Shown: positions 18,824 to 28,790 of the stretch, in pieces | How the letters are laid out: the number at the start of each line of letters is the position of its first letter | Numbering within the stretch: the stretch's first letter is position 1 | NCBI RefSeq assembly: GCF_900478135.1 | Contig: NZ_LS483470.1 | Span: 1,918,501-1,982,500 of the forward strand | From: Leminorella richardii | GTDB taxonomy: Bacteria > Pseudomonadota > Gammaproteobacteria > Enterobacterales > Enterobacteriaceae | Direction: 5' to 3' | Length of the DNA: 64,000 nt | Position numbers and translations under genes: made by a program | Notes under the pieces: generated by a model | Told to the model about the DNA's origin: nothing | Seen by the model: the letters and a program-made list of their open reading frames with translations, nothing else | Databases searched by the model: none

Positions 18824-21800
18824 ATGTTCTATTACAAAAAATTGTTTATTGCTATTGGGTTAGCTACAACACCGTTAGCTAGTCATTCAGCCTATGCGGC
18901 ACCTCCGTATTATAATGATGTAGGAGAATTCAGCAGCGGATTATGGGACTGGAACAATAAAGGAAACGTCATTGGTGGTGGGGATGGAAACAGTGGCGAA
19001 CTCACTTTACAGGGTTCTGCCAGTTACAATAATGCATTCACTGTTGGATATAATGGCGGTAATGGCACGCTAACAATTAAAGACAATGCTGCATTCATTG
19101 GTGATATTACCCACTTTAGTGTAGGAACGGCCGAGAGCCAAATAACGCAATCTAATGAAACAACCGGTGTTCTAAATCTCATCGGCAACAATATTGGACT
19201 CATTAACGCGACGGTATTGAAAGTTGGCGACACCTCAGTATATGACAGATATACTCAGCGAGATAAGAGTGTTACAGGAATACTAAATATTCTTGATGGC
19301 GCCCGCGTAAGCGTTGGCCCAGTATCCGGTTCACCTGGAAACGCTATGGGGGGTATTGTTTTGGGCCGGCAGCGGAAACTCCGCCAATAAAGGTATAATT
19401 AATATCAATGGAAAGAACAGCTCTCTTCATGTAAGAAATGAGATTATTGAGTCTAGTCCTTATATAGAAGATGGCGTCGTTGATGGTAATGTCTATTTGG
19501 GATATCTTGGCGATGCTGATGTCAATATATCTAATGGCGGCTCATTCATCACCGGTCGAATGATCGCATCGTTTGCCAGAAAAAATGATGATATTAATAG
19601 TTTAGTCAAAACGCCTACCGTCAATATCAACGTTACGGGTTCAGGCAGTAAGTTAGGCATTCAAAGCTTATTAGCGTTGGCTTCCAGTGAAGGCGGTAAT
19701 GTTTTCAGTATCGACTTTCATGCCCAAACTAAAGGCGTGGGAACTGCGGTTCTAACCGTTGAGGACGGGGCCGAGGTTTACTTTGAGGGCAAAGCCTATA
19801 TGGCCGCGGACGGATTTGGTGAGAGAACGTCAGGCCTATTCCTAGCGAGTGATTTAGGTTCTTCCGCCACCGTAAACCTCAATTCAGGCGGTACTATTTC
19901 CATCTCTGATAGCAGCCTATCTCCGACCAAAGACGGGATTGTCGCGGGCGATGGCTCATATGACTTCAATCTTAATGGTGGAACGCTTCGCGTTAATTCA
20001 TGCGAGTACTGTGATAATAAACTCACCACCGCCGTTAACATGAATGTACTTTCTGAATCGGTACTGGAGGCAGATACCGACAAGAAAATGATGCTTAACG
20101 GTAATCTTGTAGGAAATGGCGGGCTGGTTAAGACCGGTGAGGGAACGGTTATTTTTTTCCGGTGAGAATAATTATACCGGAGGAACACGTGTAGAAGCCG
20201 GGGAGCTGAGATCGAATGCTTCCAAAGCCTTTGTTGATAATACGACTTATATCGTCAATGGTGGTCGATTAAATCTTAATCATCACGACCTCATTATGTC
20301 ATCGCTCTCCGGCTCAGGCGGCGTAGTTGATGTCACGTCTGCAGACCTCACGATAAACCAAAATAATAACAGCTACTTTGCGGGCCAATTTGATGGCTCA
20401 GGGACGATTGCTAAGTCGGGAACGGCTCAATTAGCCCTTAGCGGCGATAGCCGTAACTATAGCGGAATAACCACTATTTACAGCGGTAACCTTGATTCAA
20501 CCAACGCATTAGGCGGGCAGATAATCGTTAAACCTAACGCTCTGCTTTCTGCTACAGGATACTTGGGAGAGACTACGACAACGCCTGGCAGTACCCTTTT
20601 TGTAGGGAGCTTGTACCACGCCAATCAGCCAAGTTTATCAGCCCTGACCATTGATAATCATTTCAGCAATCAGGGAAATACCTATGTAGGTAGAGTAAAC
20701 AACGACGCAAAATCGCTGGTAGGGAACCGGCTTTTGGTTAACGGCAACTATCAGGGGGGTGGTTCGCTTCACTTTAATACCGTTGCCGGTGATGATAATT
20801 CTGTCACCGATCGTATGACGATAATGGGTAATACCTCAGGAGAAACCAGCGTTTACGTTACTAACGTCGGCGGTATGGGGGATTACACAGAGAAAGGTAT
20901 TGAATTGATTAGCGTCCGCGGCCAATCTGACGGCGTTTTCAATCAGGCTGGGCGTATTACCGCTGGAGCATATGAGTACTTCCTCAATAGAGGAAACGCG
21001 GAGAAGGGTGCTGATAGTAAAAACTGGTACCTGACTAACTATCGGCCAAATCCAAATCCAGCTCCAGAGACTTCTGAACCCACGATCAGGCCTGAAGCTG
21101 GCGGCTATATTCACAATATCGCTTCGTCTAATATGCTTTTTGTTCATCGCCTGCACGATCGTTTGGGTGAAACCTATTATACCGATGCACTTACTGGTGA
21201 AGAAAAGGTTACCAGCATGTGGATGCGTAACGTTGGCGGGCACACTCGTTCAAGAGACAGCAGCGGCCAGCTCAAAACCCAGGCTAACCGCTACATTCTC
21301 CATTTAGGCGGCGATGTGGCTCAGTGGAGCAACGATGGTCAGGATCGTTGGCACATCGGCGTTATGGGAGGGTATGCCAACAGCCACAGCAACACACGCT
21401 CATCAATAACAGACTACCGGGCGGATAGCTCTGTAAGCGGTTACAGTCTCGGCGGATATGGCACCTGGCAACAGAATAAGGGCGAAAATACGGGAGCCTA
21501 TGTAGATACCTGGGCCCTGTATAGCTGGTTCGATAACCAGGTTAAAGGGCAGGGGCTGGCAGCAGAATCCTATAAGTCTAAAGGCGTTACCGCTTCTCTT
21601 GAAACGGGCTATACCTTTAAAACCGGTGAATATAGAGACAGTAAAGATGAAATCAACGAATGGTTTGTGCAGCCTCAGGCACAAATAGTTTGGATGGGCG
21701 TTAAGGCTGATTCATTCGCTGAAACTAACGGCACTCGAATTCACAGCAAAGGCGCGGGCAATATTCAGACTCGCTTAGGCGTTCGTACTTTTATTAAAGG

Positions 21801-22080
21801 GCATCATCAGTCTGATGAAGGTAAAGAGCGCGAGTTTGAGCCGTTTGTAGAAGCAAACTGGATACACAACACTAAAAAATTCAGTACGGAAATGGGAAAT
21901 AGGCGCATCACTCAGGCTGGTGCTGATAACGTCGCCGAACTTAAGCTGGGCGTCGAAGGCCAGATAAATCGTCATTTCAACATGTGGGGAAACGTCGGCG
22001 TTCAGGTTGGTGACAGTGGATATAGCGATACAGCGTTCATGCTAGGCATTAAATATAACTTCGGGCAATCCTCAAAATAG
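18824..22080 (+). pseudogene. Autotransporter gene with two frame breaks (possibly phase-off)
   Basis: Read through its breaks, this is a full-length autotransporter of about 1085 residues. It has a signal peptide (MFYYKKLFIAIGL... SAYA), a beta-helix passenger, the junction module (NTVAGDDNS to NWYLTN), a short Pro-rich linker (RPNPNPAPETSEP) and a barrel. It ends GIKYNFGQSSK rather than in Phe. Break 1 lies between 19346 and 19363 (a run of six G, then GGGCCGGC). The frame leaves at GGIVLG and must shift by one base to resume GSGNSANKG. Break 2 is an A-T7-CC tract (20151-20160); with six T the reading VIFSGENNYTGG is restored. Each could be mutation, slippage-based phase variation or sequencing error. 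Beyond the breaks the gene looks undamaged. Confidence 0.82.
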
Positions 22081-22095
22081 CAGTCCGTAACGCAA

Positions 22096-22137
22096 AAAAA
22101 GCTGCCTAAGGCTTATGGTCTTTGGCAGCTTTTTTAT
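22096..22137 (+). terminator. Terminator of the frame-broken autotransporter
   Basis: Arms AAAAAGCTGCC (22096-22106) and GGCAGCTTTTT (22124-22134) are perfect and run into a T tract. Confidence 0.88.
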
Positions 22138-22619
22138 TTCATCATTTAGGCCAAGAGTCTGTCTTGCATCGTGTCTGGAAGAAGTTAACGCGATGGCTGC
22201 CCTATGCTGATATCTCAGACAAAGGAGTGAATATCACTCAGCTGGAAAACAGCGTTCCTTCATACTAGAAATAATAAAAATCTTCATTTGTTAATATTCC
22301 ATTAAAAAATAACGCGTTCGCCTTATAAAAAGACGTTATTTCTTACACCAAAAAATAAAAATATTTTATTGAAAATTCACTATTGCTCGATATTTTAGAT
22401 CGCATCAAATATAAAAATATTTTATTGTAAAATCGCTATTGACCGATATTTTAGATCGTATACCATGGCAATAGATCAGGGAGAAAGGCAAAAATTAGTT
22501 CCCCATGGAAGGGTGACAATCACCGTTTCAACGCATAACTCCCCCAGCTAAAACCCAGAAGCCCTATTTTTTTAGCCTAAGAAACACTGTTTTTACACGT
22601 CAAAATGGAGAATATTTCA
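22138..22619. other. Regulatory region upstream of the intact autotransporter
   Basis: 480 bp of AT-rich sequence with no gene. It contains the two-copy 51-bp direct repeat (22355-22461) and, further on, GGAG nine bases before the likely start at 22620. Confidence 0.5.
22355..22461. repeat. Two 51-bp direct repeats (period 56 bp)
   Basis: Copies at 22355-22405 and 22411-22461 align without gaps with six differences. Both begin ATAAAAATATTTTATTG and end in CGATATTTTAGATCG plus three bases. Five bases separate them. The position 160-260 bp upstream of the autotransporter start suggests a regulatory array, for example for a nucleoid protein or a dedicated regulator. Confidence 0.8.
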
Positions 22620-25600
22620 ATGATGAAAAAAAAATGGAAGAAAGTCGTACCGATAATGCTAGGGAGCTCATTTCTTTGCAGCCCAGTCATGGGCGCAACG
22701 GAGTTAACCGATCGTATCTATACCACCAGCATGAGCAATGTTATTACCGGCGGTAGCTATACCGTAAGCAACGGCGACGTTCTTCTGGACTCCAGCGGCT
22801 ATACGGGGCCTCTGGATGGCAGGAAACCTGTCATTAGTACGCTAAATGGGGACGTCAATATTGATATTAGCGAAGGTAATACATTAACCATAAAAGGTCT
22901 CAATAATAGAGGCGCGCTTGAGGCCGATGGAAGTAGTCTTCACGGGACGATAACCTTTAACGGCGGCAACCTGATTGTCAGTAATGAAGCGAATAATACG
23001 GCTGAAAATACTTATGGACTCTATGCCAACAACGGAGGTCAGCTTGATTTTAACAACGATGGAAATAATAAAATCAATTTGACCGTTTATATGCCGGGGG
23101 CTAACCGAGTTCAGGGTGGGTCTGCTGGTATCTATGTCGATAATAGTCTATTCAATTTTGATGGGGGGAACCTTACTGTCGATATTGATGGTGATAGACT
23201 TGCGGCTACAAGCTGGGCGGGTATAAGTACTCACCGTGGAAGCCATTTTATTTTTAATGGAGAAGATTTTACTGTCAACATGGGCAGTAATCGCGCAGAA
23301 GGCCTGAGTCGGCATGGCTTAAGGATTGAAACTAGTAGGTTTGACCTTGATGGGAAAAACTTTACTGTGAAGCTAGAGGGCAATCCGGATAGTGGCCTAA
23401 TTCAGAATCAGGTAGGGATGTTTATCTACGACGGGAGCACCGTAGATATTCATGCTACCGAGCAAATTCTCATTGAGTCCGATGGCTATGCGTTACATAT
23501 GGGTAAGTATGTACAATATGATCCGATTAATACGGCGAAATTTGAAGCTGATACCATTATTATAAAAAGTCGGGGTGGTATCCATGCTGGAAATCATGCC
23601 TATGCGGAAGGCATTTATGACGGTATTCGAAACACGCTCGAATTTACTGGCCATATGCTAATTGAATCCATAGCCCGAGGTGGAAACGATGATACATATC
23701 TACTGGAATCTAACGGTCAGGCTATTAGCGTTGTGGGGACGGATCTTACGTTTAACAGCAATCGCGGCGTGACGGTTTATAGTGAAAACCTTACGCCTCA
23801 AGGCGTTGATCCTTACGTTATCGGCTATTTAGATCCAAATGATCCCGTACCTTACTGGCTGCGCGCTATTACTCTTCGCAAAGATACGCAGCTAACGGCG
23901 AATACGGATTTCGCCGTAACGGTTAATGGCGGTTATAATAATACGGGATTATATGTTGGGGAGAGTCAGGCTAAATTTAATGGCAAAACCAGTATTACGG
24001 TGATGAATGGCATAGATACCGCGCGGGGAATATTTAGCTTCGGTGGATATTACGATAGACCGACCATCGCAGAATTTTATGATGACTTAACTATTTCATT
24101 AGCGGGCACTCAGGCTGATTACATTGCCGGTATAGAGGCTGAATCAGGCGGTAAAGTCGATATTAAAAAAGGACTATTCCTGAATGATAACGACAATATT
24201 TATTGGTCACTCAATGCCTATGATACAGGTAGCCAAATTGATGTTAACTCAGCGGGTACCGGCATGGTACAGGTCGTAGGTGATATCAGCGCTTATGACG
24301 GTGGTATAATTAATATAAAAATGAATACCCCGAACTCCTATCTAACGGCTACCAGCTATGCGAATGACAGCTACGGTGGCACGATCAACATGAACATTGC
24401 CAATGACGCTGTGTGGAACATGACGGGGAACTCTACCGTCACCAGCCTGACGACGGATCGCGGTCACGTTAACTTTATGGCACCGAGCAACAGTGGGGGG
24501 TTTAAAACCCTAACCGTTCATGGCGACTATGCTGGCAGCGGACTTTTGACGATGAACACCGTGCTGGGAGGCGATGATTCTGCCACTGATAAACTTATCG
24601 TTGAGGGCAGCACCACCGCGGGCACCACGGGCCTTATCGTTAACAACTACAACGGCACCGGCGAGCAGACCGTCAACGGCATTGAAATCATTACCGTTGC
24701 CGGCGAGTCAAACGGCGTCTTTGAGTTAAGAAACCGTGTGGTTGGCGGCGCCTATGAGTACAGCGTGACAAAAACGGGTAAAAACTGGTATCTGACTAAT
24801 GCGTTAATCCCGCCGACACCGGAACCAGAGCCTGAACCTAACCCTAATCCAAACCCAACGCCAGATCCTGAACCCAATCCAACGCCGGATCCTGAGCCAA
24901 CCCCGACTCCAACACCGGAGCCGGGAGGAGAGGGTGATGCTATCAGAGTGATCCGCCCTGAGACCGGCGCCTATATCGCCAACCTGGCGGCGGCCAACGC
25001 GCTGTTTGTGACTCGCCTGCACGATAGACTGGGGGAAACGCAGTATACCGATTTTTTAACAGGTGAAACCAAAGTCACCAGCCTGTGGTTACGTCAGGAA
25101 GGCGGTCATAACCGCAGCCGCACCCAGTCCGGCCAGGGGAAAACGCGGTTAAACCGCTATGTTGCGCAGATTGGCGGCGATCTGGCTCAGTGGAGCAATA
25201 ACGGCCTCGACCGCTTCCATCTTGGCGCAATGGCTAGCTACGGCCGCGTTAATGGCAAGACCGACGCTAAGTACTCCGCCTACAGCGCTAAAAACAAAGT
25301 GGACGGCTATGCACTAGGCCTTTACGGTACCTGGTATGCCAACCAGGAAGACAAGTCCGGGCTGCATATCGACAGCTGGGTGCAGTACGCCTGGTTTGAC
25401 AATACCGTTCAAGGCGACGGTCTGGCGTCAGAAAGCTATGACTCCAAGGGCTGGTTAGCCTCTGTTGAAGCCGGCTACAGCTTTAAGATGGGTGAAAACG
25501 AGCGCGCCAGCTACTGGCTGCAGCCTAAAGCGCAGCTAACCTGGATGGGCGTTCATGCTGATGCGCATCGTGAAGTAAACGGCACTAAAGTGACGGGTAA

Positions 25601-25913
25601 AGGCGATAACCTCTCTACGCGGTTAGGCCTGCGCGCCTATGCCCAAGGCCACAGCAGCGTTGATGATAATACCGGACGAGTCTTCCAGCCGTTTGTCGAA
25701 GCCAACTGGATTTATAACAGTAAAAACTTTGGCGTAACCATGAACGACGTTTCTGACTACCAGGCCGGCACGCGCAATATTGGCGAAATTAAAGTCGGTG
25801 TGGAAGGGCACTTAAACAAAAAACTAAACGTATGGACCAACGTTGCTCAGCAAATGGGCGACAGCGGCTATAGCGATACTCAGGCCATCGTTGGCGTTAA
25901 GTACAGTTTCTAA
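22620..25913 (+). CDS. Autotransporter, complete (beta-helix passenger, Pro-rich linker, barrel)
   Basis: 1097 aa from ATG 22620, chosen over 22605 because GGAG lies 9 bases upstream of it. Signal peptide ends near residue 25 (VMGA). The passenger (to about residue 650) is a repetitive Asn/Gly-rich beta-helix. A junction module (NTVLGGDDSATDK to NWYLTN) precedes a roughly 40-residue Pro/Glu/Asn/Thr linker (24811-24932, PDPEPNPTPDPEP pattern). The barrel of about 325 residues ends GVKYSF. It should be secreted through the outer membrane. No protease or lipase motif seen, so adhesion or aggregation is the likely role. Its barrel is repeated almost exactly, inverted, at 30483-31088. Confidence 0.92.
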   Translation: MMKKKWKKVVPIMLGSSFLCSPVMGATELTDRIYTTSMSNVITGGSYTVSNGDVLLDSSGYTGPLDGRKPVISTLNGDVNIDISEGNTLTIKGLNNRGALEADGSSLHGTITFNGGNLIVSNEANNTAENTYGLYANNGGQLDFNNDGNNKINLTVYMPGANRVQGGSAGIYVDNSLFNFDGGNLTVDIDGDRLAATSWAGISTHRGSHFIFNGEDFTVNMGSNRAEGLSRHGLRIETSRFDLDGKNFTVKLEGNPDSGLIQNQVGMFIYDGSTVDIHATEQILIESDGYALHMGKYVQYDPINTAKFEADTIIIKSRGGIHAGNHAYAEGIYDGIRNTLEFTGHMLIESIARGGNDDTYLLESNGQAISVVGTDLTFNSNRGVTVYSENLTPQGVDPYVIGYLDPNDPVPYWLRAITLRKDTQLTANTDFAVTVNGGYNNTGLYVGESQAKFNGKTSITVMNGIDTARGIFSFGGYYDRPTIAEFYDDLTISLAGTQADYIAGIEAESGGKVDIKKGLFLNDNDNIYWSLNAYDTGSQIDVNSAGTGMVQVVGDISAYDGGIINIKMNTPNSYLTATSYANDSYGGTINMNIANDAVWNMTGNSTVTSLTTDRGHVNFMAPSNSGGFKTLTVHGDYAGSGLLTMNTVLGGDDSATDKLIVEGSTTAGTTGLIVNNYNGTGEQTVNGIEIITVAGESNGVFELRNRVVGGAYEYSVTKTGKNWYLTNALIPPTPEPEPEPNPNPNPTPDPEPNPTPDPEPTPTPTPEPGGEGDAIRVIRPETGAYIANLAAANALFVTRLHDRLGETQYTDFLTGETKVTSLWLRQEGGHNRSRTQSGQGKTRLNRYVAQIGGDLAQWSNNGLDRFHLGAMASYGRVNGKTDAKYSAYSAKNKVDGYALGLYGTWYANQEDKSGLHIDSWVQYAWFDNTVQGDGLASESYDSKGWLASVEAGYSFKMGENERASYWLQPKAQLTWMGVHADAHREVNGTKVTGKGDNLSTRLGLRAYAQGHSSVDDNTGRVFQPFVEANWIYNSKNFGVTMNDVSDYQAGTRNIGEIKVGVEGHLNKKLNVWTNVAQQMGDSGYSDTQAIVGVKYSF

Positions 25914-25921
25914 CCGCACTT

Positions 25922-25963
25922 AATGAGGCTACTCCAAGAGGTTTTGGAGTAGCCTCATTCTTT
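25922..25963 (+). terminator. Strong hairpin terminator after the intact autotransporter
   Basis: 16-bp perfect arms (25922-25937 and 25944-25959, AATGAGGCTACTCCAA and its complement) with a 6-base loop, followed by CTTT. Confidence 0.85.
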
Positions 25964-26243
25964 AGATAAAAGCCTATCTTTCTATCTATAGCTACGCAAA
26001 CCGTATGTTCTATAAGGTTCCTTATTAACATCTGGAATTAAAGACCATTACATCAGCACTGTAGGGAAAGGAAATATAAAAAGTGAGCTGGCCAACAGCG
26101 CACATAAATACATGAGGAATGAAAATTTTTTAAGTTCAGATATCGGATAGACGGTTCGCTACCGCGATATCAACGCCAAAGACAGCTGAGCCTTTAAATG
26201 AATGGAAACTCAAAAATGTATTAATGAATAAGGAACATAAGTG
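25964..26243. other. Intergenic region before the zinc finger gene
   Basis: 280 bp, AT-rich. Nothing recognised apart from AAGGAACATAA, which serves as ribosome-binding site for the gene at 26244. Confidence 0.4.
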
Positions 26244-26468
26244 ATGTTTAATAAAAGAATTGACTGTCGCTATTGTCAACAAACGGAATTTGTAAAAAAA
26301 CACGGTGTCGCACGCTCTGGCTATCAACGCTACTATTGTAGCTCATGCAGGCGAACCTTTCAGGCAAAATATATTTATACCATTAATAAGAAAGAGGAAA
26401 CGCAGAGCAGTCATGAAGTAAATAAACAGCAGCTAAAGTATAGCGACACTGCTGCGTTAACAATTTAG
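26244..26468 (+). CDS. Orphan InsA-type zinc-finger protein (IS1-like N-terminal domain)
   Basis: 74 aa. Residues about 8-45 match the zinc-binding domain of IS1 InsA in layout: CRYCQQTEFVKKHG, then GYQRYYCSSCRRTFQAKYIYT (C-x2-C ... C-x2-C). In InsA a helix-turn-helix follows; here there is only a hydrophilic tail. No InsB, inverted ends or other IS1 parts are seen. It could be a remnant, or a domesticated DNA-binding protein. It lies 26 bp before a lipoprotein gene on the same strand and may be co-transcribed with it. GTG at 26241 is an alternative start. Confidence 0.7.
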   Translation: MFNKRIDCRYCQQTEFVKKHGVARSGYQRYYCSSCRRTFQAKYIYTINKKEETQSSHEVNKQQLKYSDTAALTI

Positions 26469-26494
26469 TCCCTATATATTTGAGGAAAATAGCA

Positions 26495-27043
26495 ATGAAA
26501 AAAGAATTAAAATTTCTGCTGGCAGGGTTAATTATGATACCTACACTATTATTAGCCGGCTGCGGTGGTGATGAAAATAAATGTGAAAACGGCAATGTGC
26601 TTGATGGAAAAATTTGCATAACGCTACCAGCCGATTTTACCAAAATGCCAGAAGAAATGCTTAAGCAGAAATATCCGATGGCTCAGCGCCCTAATGAAGT
26701 TTGGTATATTGAAAGTGAAAAGGGCAAAGTATCATTGGCATTCAGTCAAACGTCTCAGGCCATGCGTGAGACTCAACTTGAGGCTTTTGCACAGGCTATG
26801 AAAAATCAGATGAACGCCTTCTCGCCTAAAGTGACTACGGCCACCGTTAATGGTAAGAAGACTGCTTTATTGGAAATCATTACGCCTGACAATAGTAATG
26901 CAGGTGGCCCGGCTATTATTAGCATGATGCAGATGTCCTCAGTGAACGATAAATTGCTGATAACCACATTTAGCGTGACAGAGGATATTAAAGACAAGTA
27001 TTACCAGGAAGGAAAAACTCTGTTAAACACTCTGAGCTGGTAG
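26495..27043 (+). CDS. Lipoprotein of unknown function
   Basis: 182 aa from ATG 26495 (ribosome-binding site TGAGGAAAATAGC). The signal ends in a lipobox, LLLAGC with Cys23, so the protein is lipidated. The mature part (ITLPADFTKMPEEMLKQKYP... VSLAFSQTSQAM... KTLLNTLSW) resembles DcrB/DUF1795-type periplasmic domains in pattern, but I cannot assign it firmly. Residue 25 is Gly rather than Asp, which favours outer-membrane sorting. It is downstream of the zinc-finger gene. Confidence 0.8.
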   Translation: MKKELKFLLAGLIMIPTLLLAGCGGDENKCENGNVLDGKICITLPADFTKMPEEMLKQKYPMAQRPNEVWYIESEKGKVSLAFSQTSQAMRETQLEAFAQAMKNQMNAFSPKVTTATVNGKKTALLEIITPDNSNAGGPAIISMMQMSSVNDKLLITTFSVTEDIKDKYYQEGKTLLNTLSW

Positions 27044-27074
27044 TAAGTCAGGTCCTGTTTCTCTATTTGGTATT

Positions 27075-27110
27075 GCAGGCTGGCCAAGTTAACCTATTGG
27101 ACTAGCCTGC
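27075..27110 (+). terminator. Hairpin after the lipoprotein gene
   Basis: GCAGGCT and AGCCTGC pair, with inner CCAA/TTGG pairing. No T run follows, so the terminator role is tentative. Confidence 0.5.
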
Positions 27111-27259
27111 ATGCCGATATGAAGCATTAGAGAGCGGGAGTAATAGTAGTATGACTGGAATAGTGAAGTTATGAGTGATTTTTGATTATTTAACATAATA
27201 TACATTATGCGAACAAAGGCATCGGAAATTACAATCTGAGGTTTTACGGGATGACTTAT

Positions 27260-27285
27260 GCGGTGAGTTTCCATAAACCCACCGC
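27260..27285 (-). terminator. Hairpin after the decarboxylase gene
   Basis: 11-bp arms with one G-T type mismatch (GCGGTGAGTTT / AAACCCACCGC) and a 4-base loop, just past the decarboxylase stop. No clear T run on the minus strand. Confidence 0.5.
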
Positions 27286-27295
27286 ACGCCGATCT

Positions 27296-28735
27296 CTAAA
27301 AACCTGCTATTTCTCTTTTTGCACATTCAGTCAGCTTGCATATCGTCTGTCGCATATCTTGCTCGGTGGCGTCAGGATGGATGGCGCAGATGCGAAGAAC
27401 CGTTTTTCCATTAAGGTCGGTTGTCAAAACTGTCGCATAGCCGTCTTGAAGAAGCCGCTGGGAAATTGCCTTGTTCAGAGAATCAATCTGTGGCTTTTCC
27501 CAGCCCTCTGGCACATAGCGAAAATTGACGATCGCCAGCTGCGCCGGGCTGATAATTTCCCATCCGCGATGCTGCTTGAGTTCATCCTCCGCCCAGCGCG
27601 CCAGTTGGAAGCCGTGTTCAATACCATTAGCCATGGCAACGCTGCCCACGGTTTGAAGCGTTAACCAGAGTTTGAGACCACGAGCCGGTCGCGTGAGTTC
27701 GACGCCCATATCCCAGAAGTTAACTTGTCCCTCATTGGTCTCGGTATCGCGCAAATATTCAGGACGAGTATGAAACGACGACATCAAATGCTCTCTGTTG
27801 CGAACGATAACAACGCCGCAGCCGTAGGTCTGGAACAGCCACTTGTGCCCATCCCAGCTGATACTATCTGCGCTCTCTATGCCTTTTAACAGATGTCGAT
27901 AGCGCGGTGAAATGGCGACAGATGCGCCGTACGCACCGTCTACGTGCATCCACAGGTTCTCCCTGTCGCAAATGCTGCGAATAATGGGTAAAGGATCGAT
28001 ACTCCCCGTGTTTGTTGTACCGGCGCTTGCGATGACGGCGAATGGGACGAGTCCCGCCGCCCTATCTTTAGCAATGGCGTCAGCAAGATCCTGTATATCT
28101 AGCTGAAAATGCTCATTGCATTTGATGCGTCTAATTTGCTCGGGAAGAAATCCAATAATTTTCAACCCTTTGGAAACCGAGGAGTGAGTTTGTTCAGACA
28201 CATAGGCAACTCCCTTTGAGCGTTTTCCGACAGGCAACTTTTGGTCTCGGGCAGCGACCATCGCGGTCAGGTTCGCCATTGAGCCGCCGGACACAAACAA
28301 CCCGCCACAGGACTCAGGTAACCCGAGATGCCCCGCCAGCCACTGAATCAGCTGGAGCTCAATGCAGCTCGGCCCCGAACTTTCAAGCCAGTTTCCCGCA
28401 TGGGGATTATATGTCGCAGTCAGAAAATCACCGATTGCCGAGATCGGAGAGCTGGGCCCGGGCACAAAGGCAAAGAAGCGTGGATGATCTGCCTGTGCCC
28501 TGTGGTAGTAAACTTTTTCTACCATTTCCTCAATAACTTCATCAAGCGGTCGACCCTGCATAGGCACCGTCATTGTGCGCAGTTCATCTAGCTCTTCACC
28601 CACAGCCATGCGTATAACGCGTGGCTGTGGTGTAGTGCGAGATCTCAAAACCTGAAGTGCAGCAGCCTCCAAAATGCGTTCATTTACCCGAGTGGGCGTA
28701 TTGATATCAGCTTTCATAACCAGTCCATTTGCCAT
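27296..28735 (-). CDS. PLP-dependent amino-acid decarboxylase (group II, aromatic-type)
   Basis: 479 aa (or 473 from the internal ATG at 28717, which has GGA eight bases upstream). It is a fold-type I group II decarboxylase. The PLP lysine is Lys298 in SWDGHKWLFQTYG, the ring-stacking and Asp region is HVDGAYG (Asp266), and FVSGGSMANLTA and SAGTTNTGSIDP contact the cofactor. It converts an amino acid to an amine and CO2; the substrate (aromatic or acidic) cannot be read from sequence. Divergent from an Lrp-family regulator 55 bp away, with an EamA exporter beyond it. Confidence 0.88.
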   Translation of the reverse strand: MANGLVMKADINTPTRVNERILEAAALQVLRSRTTPQPRVIRMAVGEELDELRTMTVPMQGRPLDEVIEEMVEKVYYHRAQADHPRFFAFVPGPSSPISAIGDFLTATYNPHAGNWLESSGPSCIELQLIQWLAGHLGLPESCGGLFVSGGSMANLTAMVAARDQKLPVGKRSKGVAYVSEQTHSSVSKGLKIIGFLPEQIRRIKCNEHFQLDIQDLADAIAKDRAAGLVPFAVIASAGTTNTGSIDPLPIIRSICDRENLWMHVDGAYGASVAISPRYRHLLKGIESADSISWDGHKWLFQTYGCGVVIVRNREHLMSSFHTRPEYLRDTETNEGQVNFWDMGVELTRPARGLKLWLTLQTVGSVAMANGIEHGFQLARWAEDELKQHRGWEIISPAQLAIVNFRYVPEGWEKPQIDSLNKAISQRLLQDGYATVLTTDLNGKTVLRICAIHPDATEQDMRQTICKLTECAKREIAGF

Positions 28736-28790
28736 AGAATATTAATTGTTTTAATCAATTTCATTTATAAAAAAAAGATAAATATTAAAT

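Noticed and set aside
26244..26468. A complete IS1 element
   Set aside because: Only the InsA zinc finger is present; no InsB frame or terminal inverted repeats seen.
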